Below are positions 26,575 through 34,489 of a stretch of DNA of 64,000 nt, in pieces. Source of the DNA: an uncultured Bacteroidales bacterium. Lineage in GTDB: Bacteria > Bacteroidota > Bacteroidia > Bacteroidales > Bacteroidaceae. The stretch's first letter is position 1. Each line of letters opens with the position of its first letter. The stretch is from contig CADBXL010000004.1 of NCBI GenBank assembly GCA_902798615.1, positions 1 to 64,000 of the forward strand, written 5' to 3'. The position numbers and the translations under genes were made by a program. The notes beneath the pieces were generated by a model. That model made no database searches. It worked only from the letters and a program-made list of their open reading frames with translations, and was not told where the DNA came from.

Positions 26575-26756
26575 TATTCACAGCCTTATATCTGGTAAAC
26601 TTCCCTAAACTGACAAATAATCATGTATTTTCAACTCTCAAAAGGACTGTGTGATATCAATGTGCTATCTGTGGCAATTAACGTGAATTTGATGATTTTT
26701 GATAATTTTTGTCTTCACTAATTTATGATGAATATCGTTAATCTTCTATAATCGCC

Positions 26757-26788
26757 TTGTTTTTACGGCATTTTTTTCGTACCTTTGC
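26757..26788 (+). promoter_or_regulatory. promoter overlapping the M23 gene start region
   Basis: TTG (26757-26759), 20 bp, then TACCTTTGC (26780-26788). The TTTG ends only 5 bp before the ATG at 26793, so transcription should begin at or within 2 nt of the start codon. Confidence 0.75.
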
Positions 26789-26792
26789 AGTC

Positions 26793-27914
26793 ATGAGCCT
26801 GAATCGAAAAATACAAACAGCTATATTCGTATGTATCTCGATACTATGTCTGACAAGCTTTGCTGTGGATGATTTCACTAATGTGGAACAGCATCAGATT
26901 AGTGTTGAGACTCCTGGACTTTTCTCTCATTCCAATGCCTTCATGGTGGATTTCTCACAATTGGCAAAGGATGAATATTCTTTCCCTCTTCCTGTGGGAA
27001 AGATAACTGATGTGACCTCTTCTAATATAACTATTGAGTCGGCCAAAGGTGATGCTGTGAAGGCTATGTTCGGCGGTGTAGTTAGACTGTCGCGCCATAT
27101 TCATGATATGGGTAATGTGGTGGTCATTCGCCATGACAACGGCCTTGAGACTGTTTACGGGCGTAATGCGCAGAACCTTGTAAAGGTAGGACAGCGTGTC
27201 AAGGCTGGCCAGACCATCGCTATTATAGGTGTAGAAGGCGGTCGTGGAAGCCTGTTGTTCGGCATAATGGTTAACGGTTGCAAGATTAATCCGGAAATCA
27301 TTCTCGACGTGGATGCACATGCACTTCATCGTCAGGTGGCTACATTTACCAAGGCTGGTAAGGGGGTTAATGTGACTACTGCCCGTAAGGAGCGTAAGAA
27401 GAAGGAACCTGAGGGAATGAGTATGGACACCAACGACCCTTTCGGCGACAAGTCTGTATATCGTCTTGACCTTTCAGCTATCAAATCCTGGCGCTATCCT
27501 CTCGATGATTCTCACGTTATCAGCGGTTATGGAGGCAGAAGGCATCATTCTGGTGTGGATATAAAGAATGCCCCTAACAAGGAGGTTTATGCCGTGTTTG
27601 ACGGTCTTGTAGTGCAGTCAGGAGTGTTCGCTGGCTATGGCAAATGTATCACAGTTCGTCATCCTAACGGACTTGAGACACGCTATTCTCACAACAATAA
27701 GAACTATGTGAATGTTGGTGACAAGGTGAAGGCTGGCGATGTGATAGGCACTACAGGCCGTACTGGACGTGCCACTACCGAGCATCTGCATTTTGAAACC
27801 CGCATAGCAGGTCGTGCCTTTGACCCTGCATTTATCTTTGACCATGTGAACCATTGTCTGCATAATTGTGTGTTGCAGTTCAAGAAAAACGGAAGTGTAA
27901 TGAGAGTGAAATAG
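26793..27914 (+). CDS. M23 peptidase domain protein with a duplicated fold
   Basis: 373 residues from the only suitable ATG (26793, MSLNRKIQTAIFVCISILCL), which opens a signal peptide or anchor. The C-terminal domain has the LytM/M23 zinc motifs HHSGVDI and EHLHFE. An earlier region (about 75-175; VVIRHDNGLETVYGRN, VKAGQTIAIIG) repeats the same fold but lacks the zinc ligands, so it is a degenerate copy. It either cuts peptidoglycan cross-links in the periplasm or activates amidases. The promoter sits on top of the start codon, predicting a leaderless mRNA. Confidence 0.88.
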   Translation: MSLNRKIQTAIFVCISILCLTSFAVDDFTNVEQHQISVETPGLFSHSNAFMVDFSQLAKDEYSFPLPVGKITDVTSSNITIESAKGDAVKAMFGGVVRLSRHIHDMGNVVVIRHDNGLETVYGRNAQNLVKVGQRVKAGQTIAIIGVEGGRGSLLFGIMVNGCKINPEIILDVDAHALHRQVATFTKAGKGVNVTTARKERKKKEPEGMSMDTNDPFGDKSVYRLDLSAIKSWRYPLDDSHVISGYGGRRHHSGVDIKNAPNKEVYAVFDGLVVQSGVFAGYGKCITVRHPNGLETRYSHNNKNYVNVGDKVKAGDVIGTTGRTGRATTEHLHFETRIAGRAFDPAFIFDHVNHCLHNCVLQFKKNGSVMRVK

Positions 27915-27969
27915 GGAAATCCCTACACGGATTTCGGGATTCTGGCTTTTCCATATCGGCGAAATTGTG

Positions 27970-27978
27970 TATTTTTGC
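27970..27978 (+). promoter_or_regulatory. promoter of the glycine-zipper lipoprotein gene
   Basis: TATTTTTGC; no clear TTTG upstream. Leader of about 80 nt. Confidence 0.5.
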
Positions 27979-28062
27979 ACTCGAAAACAAATCAAGAGTC
28001 AAAGGTCCCCGAACCTTAGTCCTTAGACTTTAGACCTAAAAAGGTATGTAATTTTCAAGTAT

Positions 28063-28842
28063 ATGAAAAAGTCAGTCATTATAGGTGCTTGTAGCGTATT
28101 GCTGTTGAGTTCTTGTGGCTCAACGGCTGGAGAAGGTGCTTTCAACGGTGCTATGCTTGGCGGATGGTTTGGTTCTGCCATTGGCGGTATCATCGGTGGT
28201 CATTACGGTCACGATGTCGGTACGGTGGTTGGTATGGCTACTGGTGCTGTTATCGGTGCTCAGAATGGTGCTGAAGAGGAAGAACGTCGCATTGAGGCTT
28301 ATGAGGAGGCTCGTCGTGAGCGTGCTGAACGCCGTCGTGAGCGTATAGCTCGGCATCGTGGAAAGAGGCATCGTGAACGTGTAGAAAGTGAAACTCAAGA
28401 GAACTATGACAGTGGTTTCGATTCAACCAATTCTGGCGATGACCGCATTGAGTTTGAGTCAAGTGTGGCTGAGTCAAGTTCAACGGTCTTTGAACTGAAG
28501 AATGTGCGTTTCACCGATGCTAATGGTGACGGAATCCTACAGCGTTCAGAGGTGGGAAAGGTATCTTTCGAGATTAAGAACATAACCTCTCAGATGCAGT
28601 ATGACGTTATTCCTGCTGTTGTGGAATGCACTGACAACAGCCATATTCTCATATCTCCTTCCGCTCATATCGAGAATATCCTCCCAGGTCAGACTCTCCG
28701 CTATACGGCTATGGTGGTTGCTGACGGAAGTCTGAAGGACGGCAATGTGAGTTTCGAGGTTTCCGTATCTCTCAATGGCAGAACGCAGGGCGAACCTTTG
28801 GCTATTGAGGTAGCAACCAGTAAGACAAAGATTAAGAAGTAA
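28063..28842 (+). CDS. glycine-zipper lipoprotein
   Basis: 259 residues. MKKSVIIGACSVLLLSSCGS is a lipoprotein signal with the lipobox Cys at residue 18. Residues about 25-70 are a glycine zipper (GAMLGGWFGSAIGGIIGGHY) that can insert in the outer membrane, followed by an Arg/Glu-rich helix (about 75-105) and a beta-rich C-terminal domain of about 120 residues starting ELKNVRFTDANGDGILQRSE. Within it DANGDGILQRSE looks like a calcium-binding loop (EF-hand/dockerin-like). Function unknown; probably envelope integrity. Confidence 0.75.
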   Translation: MKKSVIIGACSVLLLSSCGSTAGEGAFNGAMLGGWFGSAIGGIIGGHYGHDVGTVVGMATGAVIGAQNGAEEEERRIEAYEEARRERAERRRERIARHRGKRHRERVESETQENYDSGFDSTNSGDDRIEFESSVAESSSTVFELKNVRFTDANGDGILQRSEVGKVSFEIKNITSQMQYDVIPAVVECTDNSHILISPSAHIENILPGQTLRYTAMVVADGSLKDGNVSFEVSVSLNGRTQGEPLAIEVATSKTKIKK

Positions 28843-28883
28843 AAAAAACTGTAAAAACATATTGCATTCTGATTATTTTTTGT

Positions 28884-28892
28884 TAACTTTGC
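28884..28892 (+). promoter_or_regulatory. promoter of a short transcript
   Basis: TAACTTTGC (28884-28892) matches the -7 consensus. The next strong signal is a terminator ending at 29004, not a start codon. Confidence 0.5.
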
Positions 28893-28896
28893 ACCT

Positions 28897-29004
28897 GTCT
28901 TGTTTAACTGACAGACACTAAGCAAACGTAAACAACCAATAATCTCAAGGAAAATGCAGAAAGAAGATTCCTCCTTGAAATACAAGGGGGATTCTTTTTT
29001 TTTT
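28897..29004 (+). ncRNA. candidate small RNA of about 105 nt
   Basis: A consensus promoter and a strong intrinsic terminator (AGATTCCTCCTTG/CAAGGGGGATTCT, one mismatch, then about ten T) bound a stretch without a convincing gene. The only frame inside, from the ATG at 28954, codes for about 26 residues, runs through the terminator and looks unnatural. It could be a trans-acting sRNA or an attenuated leader of the following large gene. Confidence 0.5.
28965..29004 (+). terminator. intrinsic terminator of the small transcript
   Basis: A 13-bp stem (one T-T mismatch) with a 5-nt loop and a T-run to 29004. Confidence 0.8.
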
Positions 29005-29093
29005 CTGTTATTCCAAATGCGAAAGTTGGAAATGAAGATAGGTTGTTATCGTTGTAAACAGGTAATCAGTAATTCGTCATTTGTAATTAATTT

Positions 29094-32075
29094 ATGAATT
29101 CTACTCCACTACGTGACGTCACGTTTCTCAATCTGATGAACAAACGCATCTACAGGGTGCTTATCATCGCTAATCCATACGATGCCTTCATGCTCGAAGA
29201 TGACGGTCGTATAGATGAGAAACTGTTCAATGAATACACCGAGCTTGGTCTTCGATATCCTCCTACGTTTACTCAGGTTAGCACTACGGAGGAAGCTCGT
29301 GCCGTGCTTACGTCAGTTGACGTGAACCTTGTCATCTGTATGCCAGGTAATCTGGACAATGGTGCTTTCGATGTGGCTCGTGCAGTGAAGGCCGACTTCC
29401 CTCACATGCCTTGCGTGGTGCTCACACCGTTCAGTCACGGTATTACCCGAAGAATGCAGAACGAGGACCTTTCCATGTTCGATTTCGTGTTCTGTTGGCT
29501 TGGAAACACAAACCTAATCCTCTCTATCATCAAGATAATAGAGGACAGCATGAACCTTGAGCATGATGTAAACGAGGGTGTACAGGTAATCCTCTTTGTT
29601 GAGGATAGCATTCGTTTCTATTCATCCATCCTCCCTCATCTTTACAGTTTTATCCTTGCCCAGAGCCAGCGTTTCGCTACCGAGGCTCTAAACCCTCATG
29701 CGTCTGCCCTTCGTATGCGAGGAAGACCGAAGGTGGTTCTTGCACGAAACTATACCGAGGCTGTGAGGATTTATGATAAATACAAGGAGAATATGCTTGG
29801 CGTAATCTCCGACTGCCGTTTCCCTATCACTGGCTACACTCAGCTCAATGGCGAAAGTGAGAAAGTGGCTGATGCTGGCTTCAAACTGCTCGACTATATC
29901 CGCAGTCAGGATGAGTATGTTCCTCTGATTATCGAGAGCTCGGAGCAGGAGAACATGGCTATTGCCAAGCAGAAGGGATATTTCTTCCTCGACAAGAACT
30001 CTAAGAAGATAAGCGTTGACCTGCGTAAGGCTATGGAGGAACACATGGGATTCGGTGATTTCCTATTCCGTGACCCGAAGACTCATGAGGTGGTCCAGCG
30101 TGTACGCTCCCTGAAGGAATTGCAGGACCATGTATTCTCTATTCCTCGTGAGTCAATGCTCTATCATGTTTCCCGAAACCATGTATCTCGTTGGCTCTCA
30201 GCTCGTGCCATATTCCCTGTGTCTGCCTTCCTGAAGCATATCACATGGCATAAACTTCAGGATGTGGATGCACATCGTCAGATTATCTTCGATGCTATCG
30301 TGCAGTACCGACACATGAAGAACATCGGTACGGTGGCTGTTTTCGATAGGCTGAAGTTCGACTCTTACAGTCACTTTGCCCGTATCGGTGAAGGCTCTCT
30401 TGGAGGCAAGGGACGTGGTCTGGCTTTTCTTGACAATGTGATAAAGAGCAAGGCTGAGTTTGACCAGTTCGAGGGTGTGAAGGTATCAATTCCGAAGACT
30501 GTGGTGCTCTGTACCGACATCTTCGATAAGTTCATGGAGGAGAATGACCTTTACCCTATTGCACTTAGCGATGCCTCTGATGAAGAGATTCTTGAGGCTT
30601 TCCTGAAGGCTCAGTTCCCTGATGATTTGCGTAGTGACTGCGAGACTTTCATACGTGCCACCAAGTGTCCGCTTGCCATACGTTCATCCTCTCTTCTGGA
30701 GGATAGCCACTACCAGCCGTTTGCAGGTGTATATTCCACATATATGATTCCTTATATCGCTGACCATGAGGTGATGCTCAGTATGCTTGCAAAGGCTATC
30801 AAGAGCGTGTATGCCTCTGTCTATTACAAGGATTCCAAGGCTTATATGACTGCCACCTCTAATGTCATCGACCAGGAGAAAATGGCTGTTGTGCTTCAGG
30901 AGGTAGTTGGTATGCCTCATAATTGTAATGGTGAGACGCTTTACTATCCTAATATGTCGGGAGTGCTTCGTTCGCTCAATTATTACCCTATAGGCGACGA
31001 GACTTCGGAAGAGGGCATTGCATCATTGGCTATGGGTTTGGGCAAGTATATTGTGGATGGTGGAAGAACCCTTCGTGTATGTCCTTATCATCCTCGTCAG
31101 GTGTTGCAGATGAGTGAGATGGAGATTGCCCTGAAAGAGACTCAAACCATCTTCTATGCCCTTGACATGAGCGAAGGTGATGAGGATTTCAAGGTTGACG
31201 ATGGCTTTAATATCAAGCGAGTGAGGGTGAAGGAAGCTGACTATAGCGACGGTTCGATGCGACATATAGTCTCTACCTACGACCCATACGACAATGTAAT
31301 CCGTGACGGTCAGTATGATGAGGGAAGAAAGCTCATATCCTTTGCAGGAGTGCTTCAGAATGATGTTGCGCCTATACCAGAACTTATGCAGATGGCTATG
31401 AAGTTCGGTTCAGAGGCTATGCGCCGACCTGTCGAGATTGAGTTTGCCACTAATATCAAGGGCGACGGTACTGTGGATTTCTATCTACTTCAGATTCGTC
31501 CTATCGTCGATTCTAAGCAGGAACTCAACGAAGACCTCACGAAATATTCTGATGATGAGTGCCTTATCCGCACATCAAGTTCGCTTGGTCATGGAGTTTC
31601 AGAGGATGTGATGGATGTTGTATATGTAAAGACCGATGAGAACTATACAGCATCAAACAATCCTTACGTGGCTGATGATATTGAGCGTATTAACCGTGTT
31701 TTCCTTGCCCGTGGTGAGAACTATATCCTGGCAGGTCCAGGGCGATGGGGGTCAAGTGATTATTGGCTTGGCGTGCCTGTGAAATGGCCTCATATCTCTG
31801 CATCAAAACTGATAGTTGAAGTAGGGCTTGACAACTACCGAGTTGACCCATCACAGGGTACTCATTTCTTCCAGAACCTCACCTCGCTCGGTGTAGGTTA
31901 TTTCACCATAAACCAGTATCGTGGTGAGGGTATTTTCCGCAAGGAGATACTTGATGCTATGCCTGCCGTTGAAGAGACGAACTATGTTCGCCATGTGCGT
32001 TTCTCAAAGCCTCTCAAAATCATGATGGATGGCATGAAACAACTCGGAGTGGTTCTTTTTGGTGAGGATAAGTAA
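29094..32075 (+). CDS. ATP-grasp (PPDK/PEP synthase N-domain) protein with receiver-like N-terminus
   Basis: 993 residues. The first about 330 resemble one or two pseudo-receiver folds (YRVLIIANPYDAFMLEDD, VILFVEDSIRFYSSIL, LGVISDCRFPITG). The middle matches the PEP/pyruvate-binding ATP-grasp domain of PEP synthase and pyruvate phosphate dikinase: GSLGGKGRGLAFLDN near 450, CPLAIRSSSLLEDSHYQPFA near 530, and FYLLQIRPI near 805. I see no phospho-histidine swivel motif or C-terminal TIM barrel, so it is not a complete PEP synthase. It probably phosphorylates or activates something in response to a signal; the partner is unknown. Confidence 0.8.
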   Translation: MNSTPLRDVTFLNLMNKRIYRVLIIANPYDAFMLEDDGRIDEKLFNEYTELGLRYPPTFTQVSTTEEARAVLTSVDVNLVICMPGNLDNGAFDVARAVKADFPHMPCVVLTPFSHGITRRMQNEDLSMFDFVFCWLGNTNLILSIIKIIEDSMNLEHDVNEGVQVILFVEDSIRFYSSILPHLYSFILAQSQRFATEALNPHASALRMRGRPKVVLARNYTEAVRIYDKYKENMLGVISDCRFPITGYTQLNGESEKVADAGFKLLDYIRSQDEYVPLIIESSEQENMAIAKQKGYFFLDKNSKKISVDLRKAMEEHMGFGDFLFRDPKTHEVVQRVRSLKELQDHVFSIPRESMLYHVSRNHVSRWLSARAIFPVSAFLKHITWHKLQDVDAHRQIIFDAIVQYRHMKNIGTVAVFDRLKFDSYSHFARIGEGSLGGKGRGLAFLDNVIKSKAEFDQFEGVKVSIPKTVVLCTDIFDKFMEENDLYPIALSDASDEEILEAFLKAQFPDDLRSDCETFIRATKCPLAIRSSSLLEDSHYQPFAGVYSTYMIPYIADHEVMLSMLAKAIKSVYASVYYKDSKAYMTATSNVIDQEKMAVVLQEVVGMPHNCNGETLYYPNMSGVLRSLNYYPIGDETSEEGIASLAMGLGKYIVDGGRTLRVCPYHPRQVLQMSEMEIALKETQTIFYALDMSEGDEDFKVDDGFNIKRVRVKEADYSDGSMRHIVSTYDPYDNVIRDGQYDEGRKLISFAGVLQNDVAPIPELMQMAMKFGSEAMRRPVEIEFATNIKGDGTVDFYLLQIRPIVDSKQELNEDLTKYSDDECLIRTSSSLGHGVSEDVMDVVYVKTDENYTASNNPYVADDIERINRVFLARGENYILAGPGRWGSSDYWLGVPVKWPHISASKLIVEVGLDNYRVDPSQGTHFFQNLTSLGVGYFTINQYRGEGIFRKEILDAMPAVEETNYVRHVRFSKPLKIMMDGMKQLGVVLFGEDK

Positions 32076-32107
32076 AATATATTCCCCTGAATATAATCAA
32101 GAAAGAA

Positions 32108-32146
32108 AAATGGATGGCCGTATCTGGTCATCCATCTCTTTTTTCC
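32108..32146. terminator. bidirectional terminator
   Basis: TGGATGgCC/GGtCATCCA (32111-32134) with an A-run before and a T-run after. It lies between two convergent genes. Confidence 0.7.
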
Positions 32147-32163
32147 CCCTTTCTTTAGAGCGT

Positions 32164-33078
32164 TTACAGCGTGTCGTTACCTCCAGCGCCATTGCCACCG
32201 CCGTTGTCATCACCGCCAGTTGATGAGCTGCCGCCTGCTGAATCAGCGCCAGGATTGAGGAAAATATCAGTGCTCTGTCCATAGCTTGAACTTGCCATAT
32301 TGAAGGCTATATCGCCCTGATACTCAGTCAATATGCTGTTTGCTGAAATAAGAGACTGTGAGCTCACAAGCACCTTGTTGTCACTCTTTCTTGAATGGAC
32401 CCAGGCGTATGCACAATCGCCATCGTTGCCCGCATGACCAACCTTTCCGTCAATAGAAGCAAAGCCTGAACTATGCTCAAGAACGCTATTGTCAGAAGCA
32501 TCCAGTACCACCTTCACAGCTGAGAATTGACAATAGGGAATGTTAGTCTCTGCGTTTACTTTCTGCTTCACAAGGAAGTACGAAATCTGGTCTCCATAGC
32601 GGTAATCAGGATTGTTGTCAACGATTGCCTTTGAGAACTGTGCCACGGTTGTTGCAGTTGTAATTGACAGACTGCCAAGAAGGATATCAGTCACGCCATT
32701 CTGGCCCGTGCCTGTGGTGACAATTGCAGGGAGCGAACCCTGTGTAATCTGATAAGGCGCACACACACAAGCACCGCCAGCCACCTGTTGCTTGGTGAGG
32801 TAAACAGGCTGTTTTTGCATATTAACCTTCACAAACATATTATAGTCGGAAAGGCCGTTAGGCTTGCTCTCGAAGCCAGAATTGAGTAATGGGCGAATGC
32901 CCCTGTACATAGCCACCACGTTAGTGAATTTTGTCCTCGTTTGCATTTGAGCCTGAGAGCGAGGGTTACGAATCTGAGTGATTCTTTCTCGAACAATAGT
33001 CATACCATTGCTGTTTTGAAAGGTCAAGCTACCAACTGAACCTGACATTTTGGAAATAATTCCATGTAAAATTGCCAT
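32164..33078 (-). CDS. DUF6266-like protein
   Basis: 304 residues, no signal peptide. The start MAILHGIISKMSGSVGSLTF, followed by VRERITQIRNPRSQAQMQTR, matches the pattern of Bacteroidetes DUF6266 proteins (a G-x-x-G-x-x-W/F start, then a conserved N-P-x-S/T-x-A-Q). The end is a flexible Gly/Ser/Asp tail (SAGGSSSTGGDDNGGGNGAG). Family function is not established; several members sit on mobile elements or in phage-like contexts. The assignment is by pattern recall. Confidence 0.6.
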   Translation of the reverse strand: MAILHGIISKMSGSVGSLTFQNSNGMTIVRERITQIRNPRSQAQMQTRTKFTNVVAMYRGIRPLLNSGFESKPNGLSDYNMFVKVNMQKQPVYLTKQQVAGGACVCAPYQITQGSLPAIVTTGTGQNGVTDILLGSLSITTATTVAQFSKAIVDNNPDYRYGDQISYFLVKQKVNAETNIPYCQFSAVKVVLDASDNSVLEHSSGFASIDGKVGHAGNDGDCAYAWVHSRKSDNKVLVSSQSLISANSILTEYQGDIAFNMASSSYGQSTDIFLNPGADSAGGSSSTGGDDNGGGNGAGGNDTL

Positions 33079-33150
33079 AGTTTTAAAAATTTAATTTAGT
33101 TAGTTATTAGTTTTTTCCCCCTTTCCGCCGGGCCCGGCGGAAACCCCTTC

Positions 33151-33183
33151 GCCTCCCTCCCTGTGATGGGGGTTGGTAGGGCG
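33151..33183. repeat. GC-rich palindromic repeat, degenerate intergenic copy
   Basis: GCCTCCCTCCCTGTGATGGG and following GGTTGGTAGGGCG. It is preceded by the palindrome TTTCCGCCGGGCCCGGCGGAAA (33123-33144 in outline). It lies upstream of the DUF6266-like gene. Confidence 0.55.
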
Positions 33184-33302
33184 TTGGTTAGGTTTTGGTT
33201 GGGATTTGCTAGCTTTCCCCCTGCCTACATTATATAAATATCTTTGACTTCAAAAAAAATACGAAAAACTGCATTTTTTTCAAAAAAAAATTCATTTTTT
33301 TT

Positions 33303-33422
33303 ACCGCCAGGCCTTTTGCCTTTAGCCTTTCGCCTTTAGCCTTTCGTCTTTTGCCTTTAGTCTTTCGTCTTTAGCCTTTTGCCTTTTGCCTTTAGCCTTT
33401 AGCCTTTTGCCTTTAGCCTTTG
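33303..33422. repeat. degenerate 6-7-bp tandem array GCCTTT(A/T)
   Basis: About 17 units of GCCTTTA, GCCTTTT, GCCTTTC and GTCTTTC alternate without interruption. A short related run occurs after the gene ending at 49683. No coding potential or clear hairpin. Confidence 0.85.
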
Positions 33423-33488
33423 TGGCAGTTGTGACAGTTACAATTAATAGTTTCAATGTTGAAAAGAACCTTTATAAAAACTTTTTTG

Positions 33489-33523
33489 AAATTATAATAT
33501 ATAATATTTATATATTATAATTT
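33489..33523. repeat. perfect AT-only palindrome
   Basis: 16-bp arms (AAATTATAATATATAA and its complement) separated by TAT. It lies just upstream of a small reading frame. Confidence 0.75.
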
Positions 33524-33552
33524 TTGAAAGGAATAATCCTTAGTGCCCAGAC

Positions 33553-33756
33553 GTGTTGTTTCCTTCTTTTCTTAGTGTTGCAACTGTCACAACTGCAACT
33601 TTCACTTTCGACCAGTACAGGGCATTTAGAAAGGCTAATGGTTTCAGAGATGATAAGAGTTCGACTGATGCTACACTCCGCACTTGGAAAAGCCGAAAGC
33701 ATGTAAGGCAGAATCAAGACGGAACATATACTAAGTTGAAATATACCTCTGCTTAG
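33553..33756 (+). pseudogene. 67-residue frame, possibly the remnant end of a larger mobile-element gene
   Basis: It reads VTTATFTFDQYRAFRKANGF then ...STDATLRTWKSRKHVRQNQDGTYTKLKY. The second half looks like a winged-helix-type C-terminus as found at the end of primase or VirE-like proteins of Bacteroidetes elements; this is a guess. Repeats of TGTGACAGTT flank and enter the frame (33427, 33578, 33760), and a hairpin terminator follows. It may be an intact small gene or a decayed relic. Confidence 0.35.
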
Positions 33757-33803
33757 TGTGTGACAGTTACAGTTGTGACAGTTTGTAACAGTGCATATAT
33801 ATT

Positions 33804-33840
33804 AAAAAGGTTAGGGCTTTTTTGGGGCTCTAACTTTTTC
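33804..33840 (+). terminator. hairpin after the small frame
   Basis: AAAAAGGTTAGGGC and GGCTCTAACTTTTT form an imperfect stem ending in T. It suggests that something upstream is transcribed. Confidence 0.5.
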
Positions 33841-33986
33841 TTGTTAAAAAGGGGAAAAAAGACAATTGTAAATTGTGTTTTACAATATTAATATTTTAAT
33901 TGCAATATAAAGATAACAAATTATTAATAAATTTGCAGTTTTAGTAAAAAACTTTATATTTTTATCGCTATTTTAGTTTTTATTTG

Positions 33987-33995
33987 TAACTTTGT
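33987..33995 (+). promoter_or_regulatory. promoter of structured RNA copy 2
   Basis: TAACTTTGT fits TAnnTTTG. It lies immediately before the structured element. Confidence 0.45.
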
Positions 33996-34137
33996 ACTCG
34001 CAAAATAGAAACGTGCCCCAGTTTTTAAGAACTGACATGCACTTTTTGACTTCGTGCGAAGAAGCACTCGCAAAATAGAAACATACATAGCAAAGTGAAA
34101 AATAAAAAATCGGCGTAGGCTCACCACGGTGGGCCTT
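33996..34137 (+). ncRNA. structured RNA, copy 2
   Basis: Stem GTGC..CAGTT/AACTG..GCAC (34013-34042), then hairpin CTTCGTGCGAAG (34050-34061), arranged as in the leader at 6677-6740. A 17-bp direct repeat ACTCGCAAAATAGAAAC flanks it (33996-34012, 34066-34082). A 9-bp hairpin AGGCTCACC/GGTGGGCCT near 34117-34135 could terminate it. No gene follows on this strand before the antisense tRNA, so it may be a free RNA. Confidence 0.45.
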
Positions 34138-34213
34138 TGTTCGTATATGTACTTTTGGAGTAAAGGTAAGGGTAAAAAAAATAACCCCATCCTATTTGGA
34201 TGAGGTTTCTTAG

Positions 34214-34286
34214 TTGCGGAGGCCCGACTCGAACGAACGACCTCCAGGTTATGAGCCTGGCGAGCTACCAACTGCTCCACTCCGCG
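34214..34286 (-). tRNA. initiator tRNA-fMet (CAT)
   Basis: 73 nt without encoded CCA. The acceptor arm is CGCGGAG/CTCCGCA, so position 1 is C opposite A72, an unpaired start that is the hallmark of initiator tRNAs; the anticodon loop is CTCATAA. The whole closely resembles E. coli initiator tRNA (GGAGCAG...GGTAGCTCG). The anticodon stem is CCAGG/CCTGG, so only two of the usual three consecutive G-C pairs are present. Confidence 0.95.
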
Positions 34287-34330
34287 ATGTTATTATCTTG
34301 GCAAATGAGGTTTGATTCTCAATTGCGGAT

Positions 34331-34363
34331 GCAAAGGTACTGATTTTTTCTGAAACTACCAAG
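34331..34363 (-). promoter_or_regulatory. promoter of the initiator tRNA
   Basis: TACCTTTGC (34331-34339) with TTG about 20 bp upstream on the minus strand. A 5' precursor of about 40 nt is expected. Confidence 0.6.
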
Positions 34364-34455
34364 AAAATCTGTCATTTTTTTATAAAACTATGGGTGATTA
34401 TTCATTTTTCATCCCAAAAGTTTGGGATATTTTTGGATTTTACGCAGAATTTTCC

Positions 34456-34464
34456 TATCTTTGC
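34456..34464 (+). promoter_or_regulatory. promoter of the TetR-fabG pair
   Basis: TATCTTTGC with a TTTGG near 34433. Transcription should start about 20 nt before the ATG at 34490, which rules out upstream in-frame starts. Confidence 0.65.
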
Positions 34465-34489
34465 ACATGAAAATACGAATGTGCAATCT

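Noticed and set aside
28954-29032. A 26-codon peptide gene inside the candidate small RNA
   Set aside because: It runs through the terminator hairpin and its T-run, giving a poly-Phe stretch, so it is unlikely to be selected as protein.
33303-33422. CRISPR or a coding repeat
   Set aside because: Unit length 6-7 bp, no spacers; reading frames through it are low-complexity and lack a start with context.
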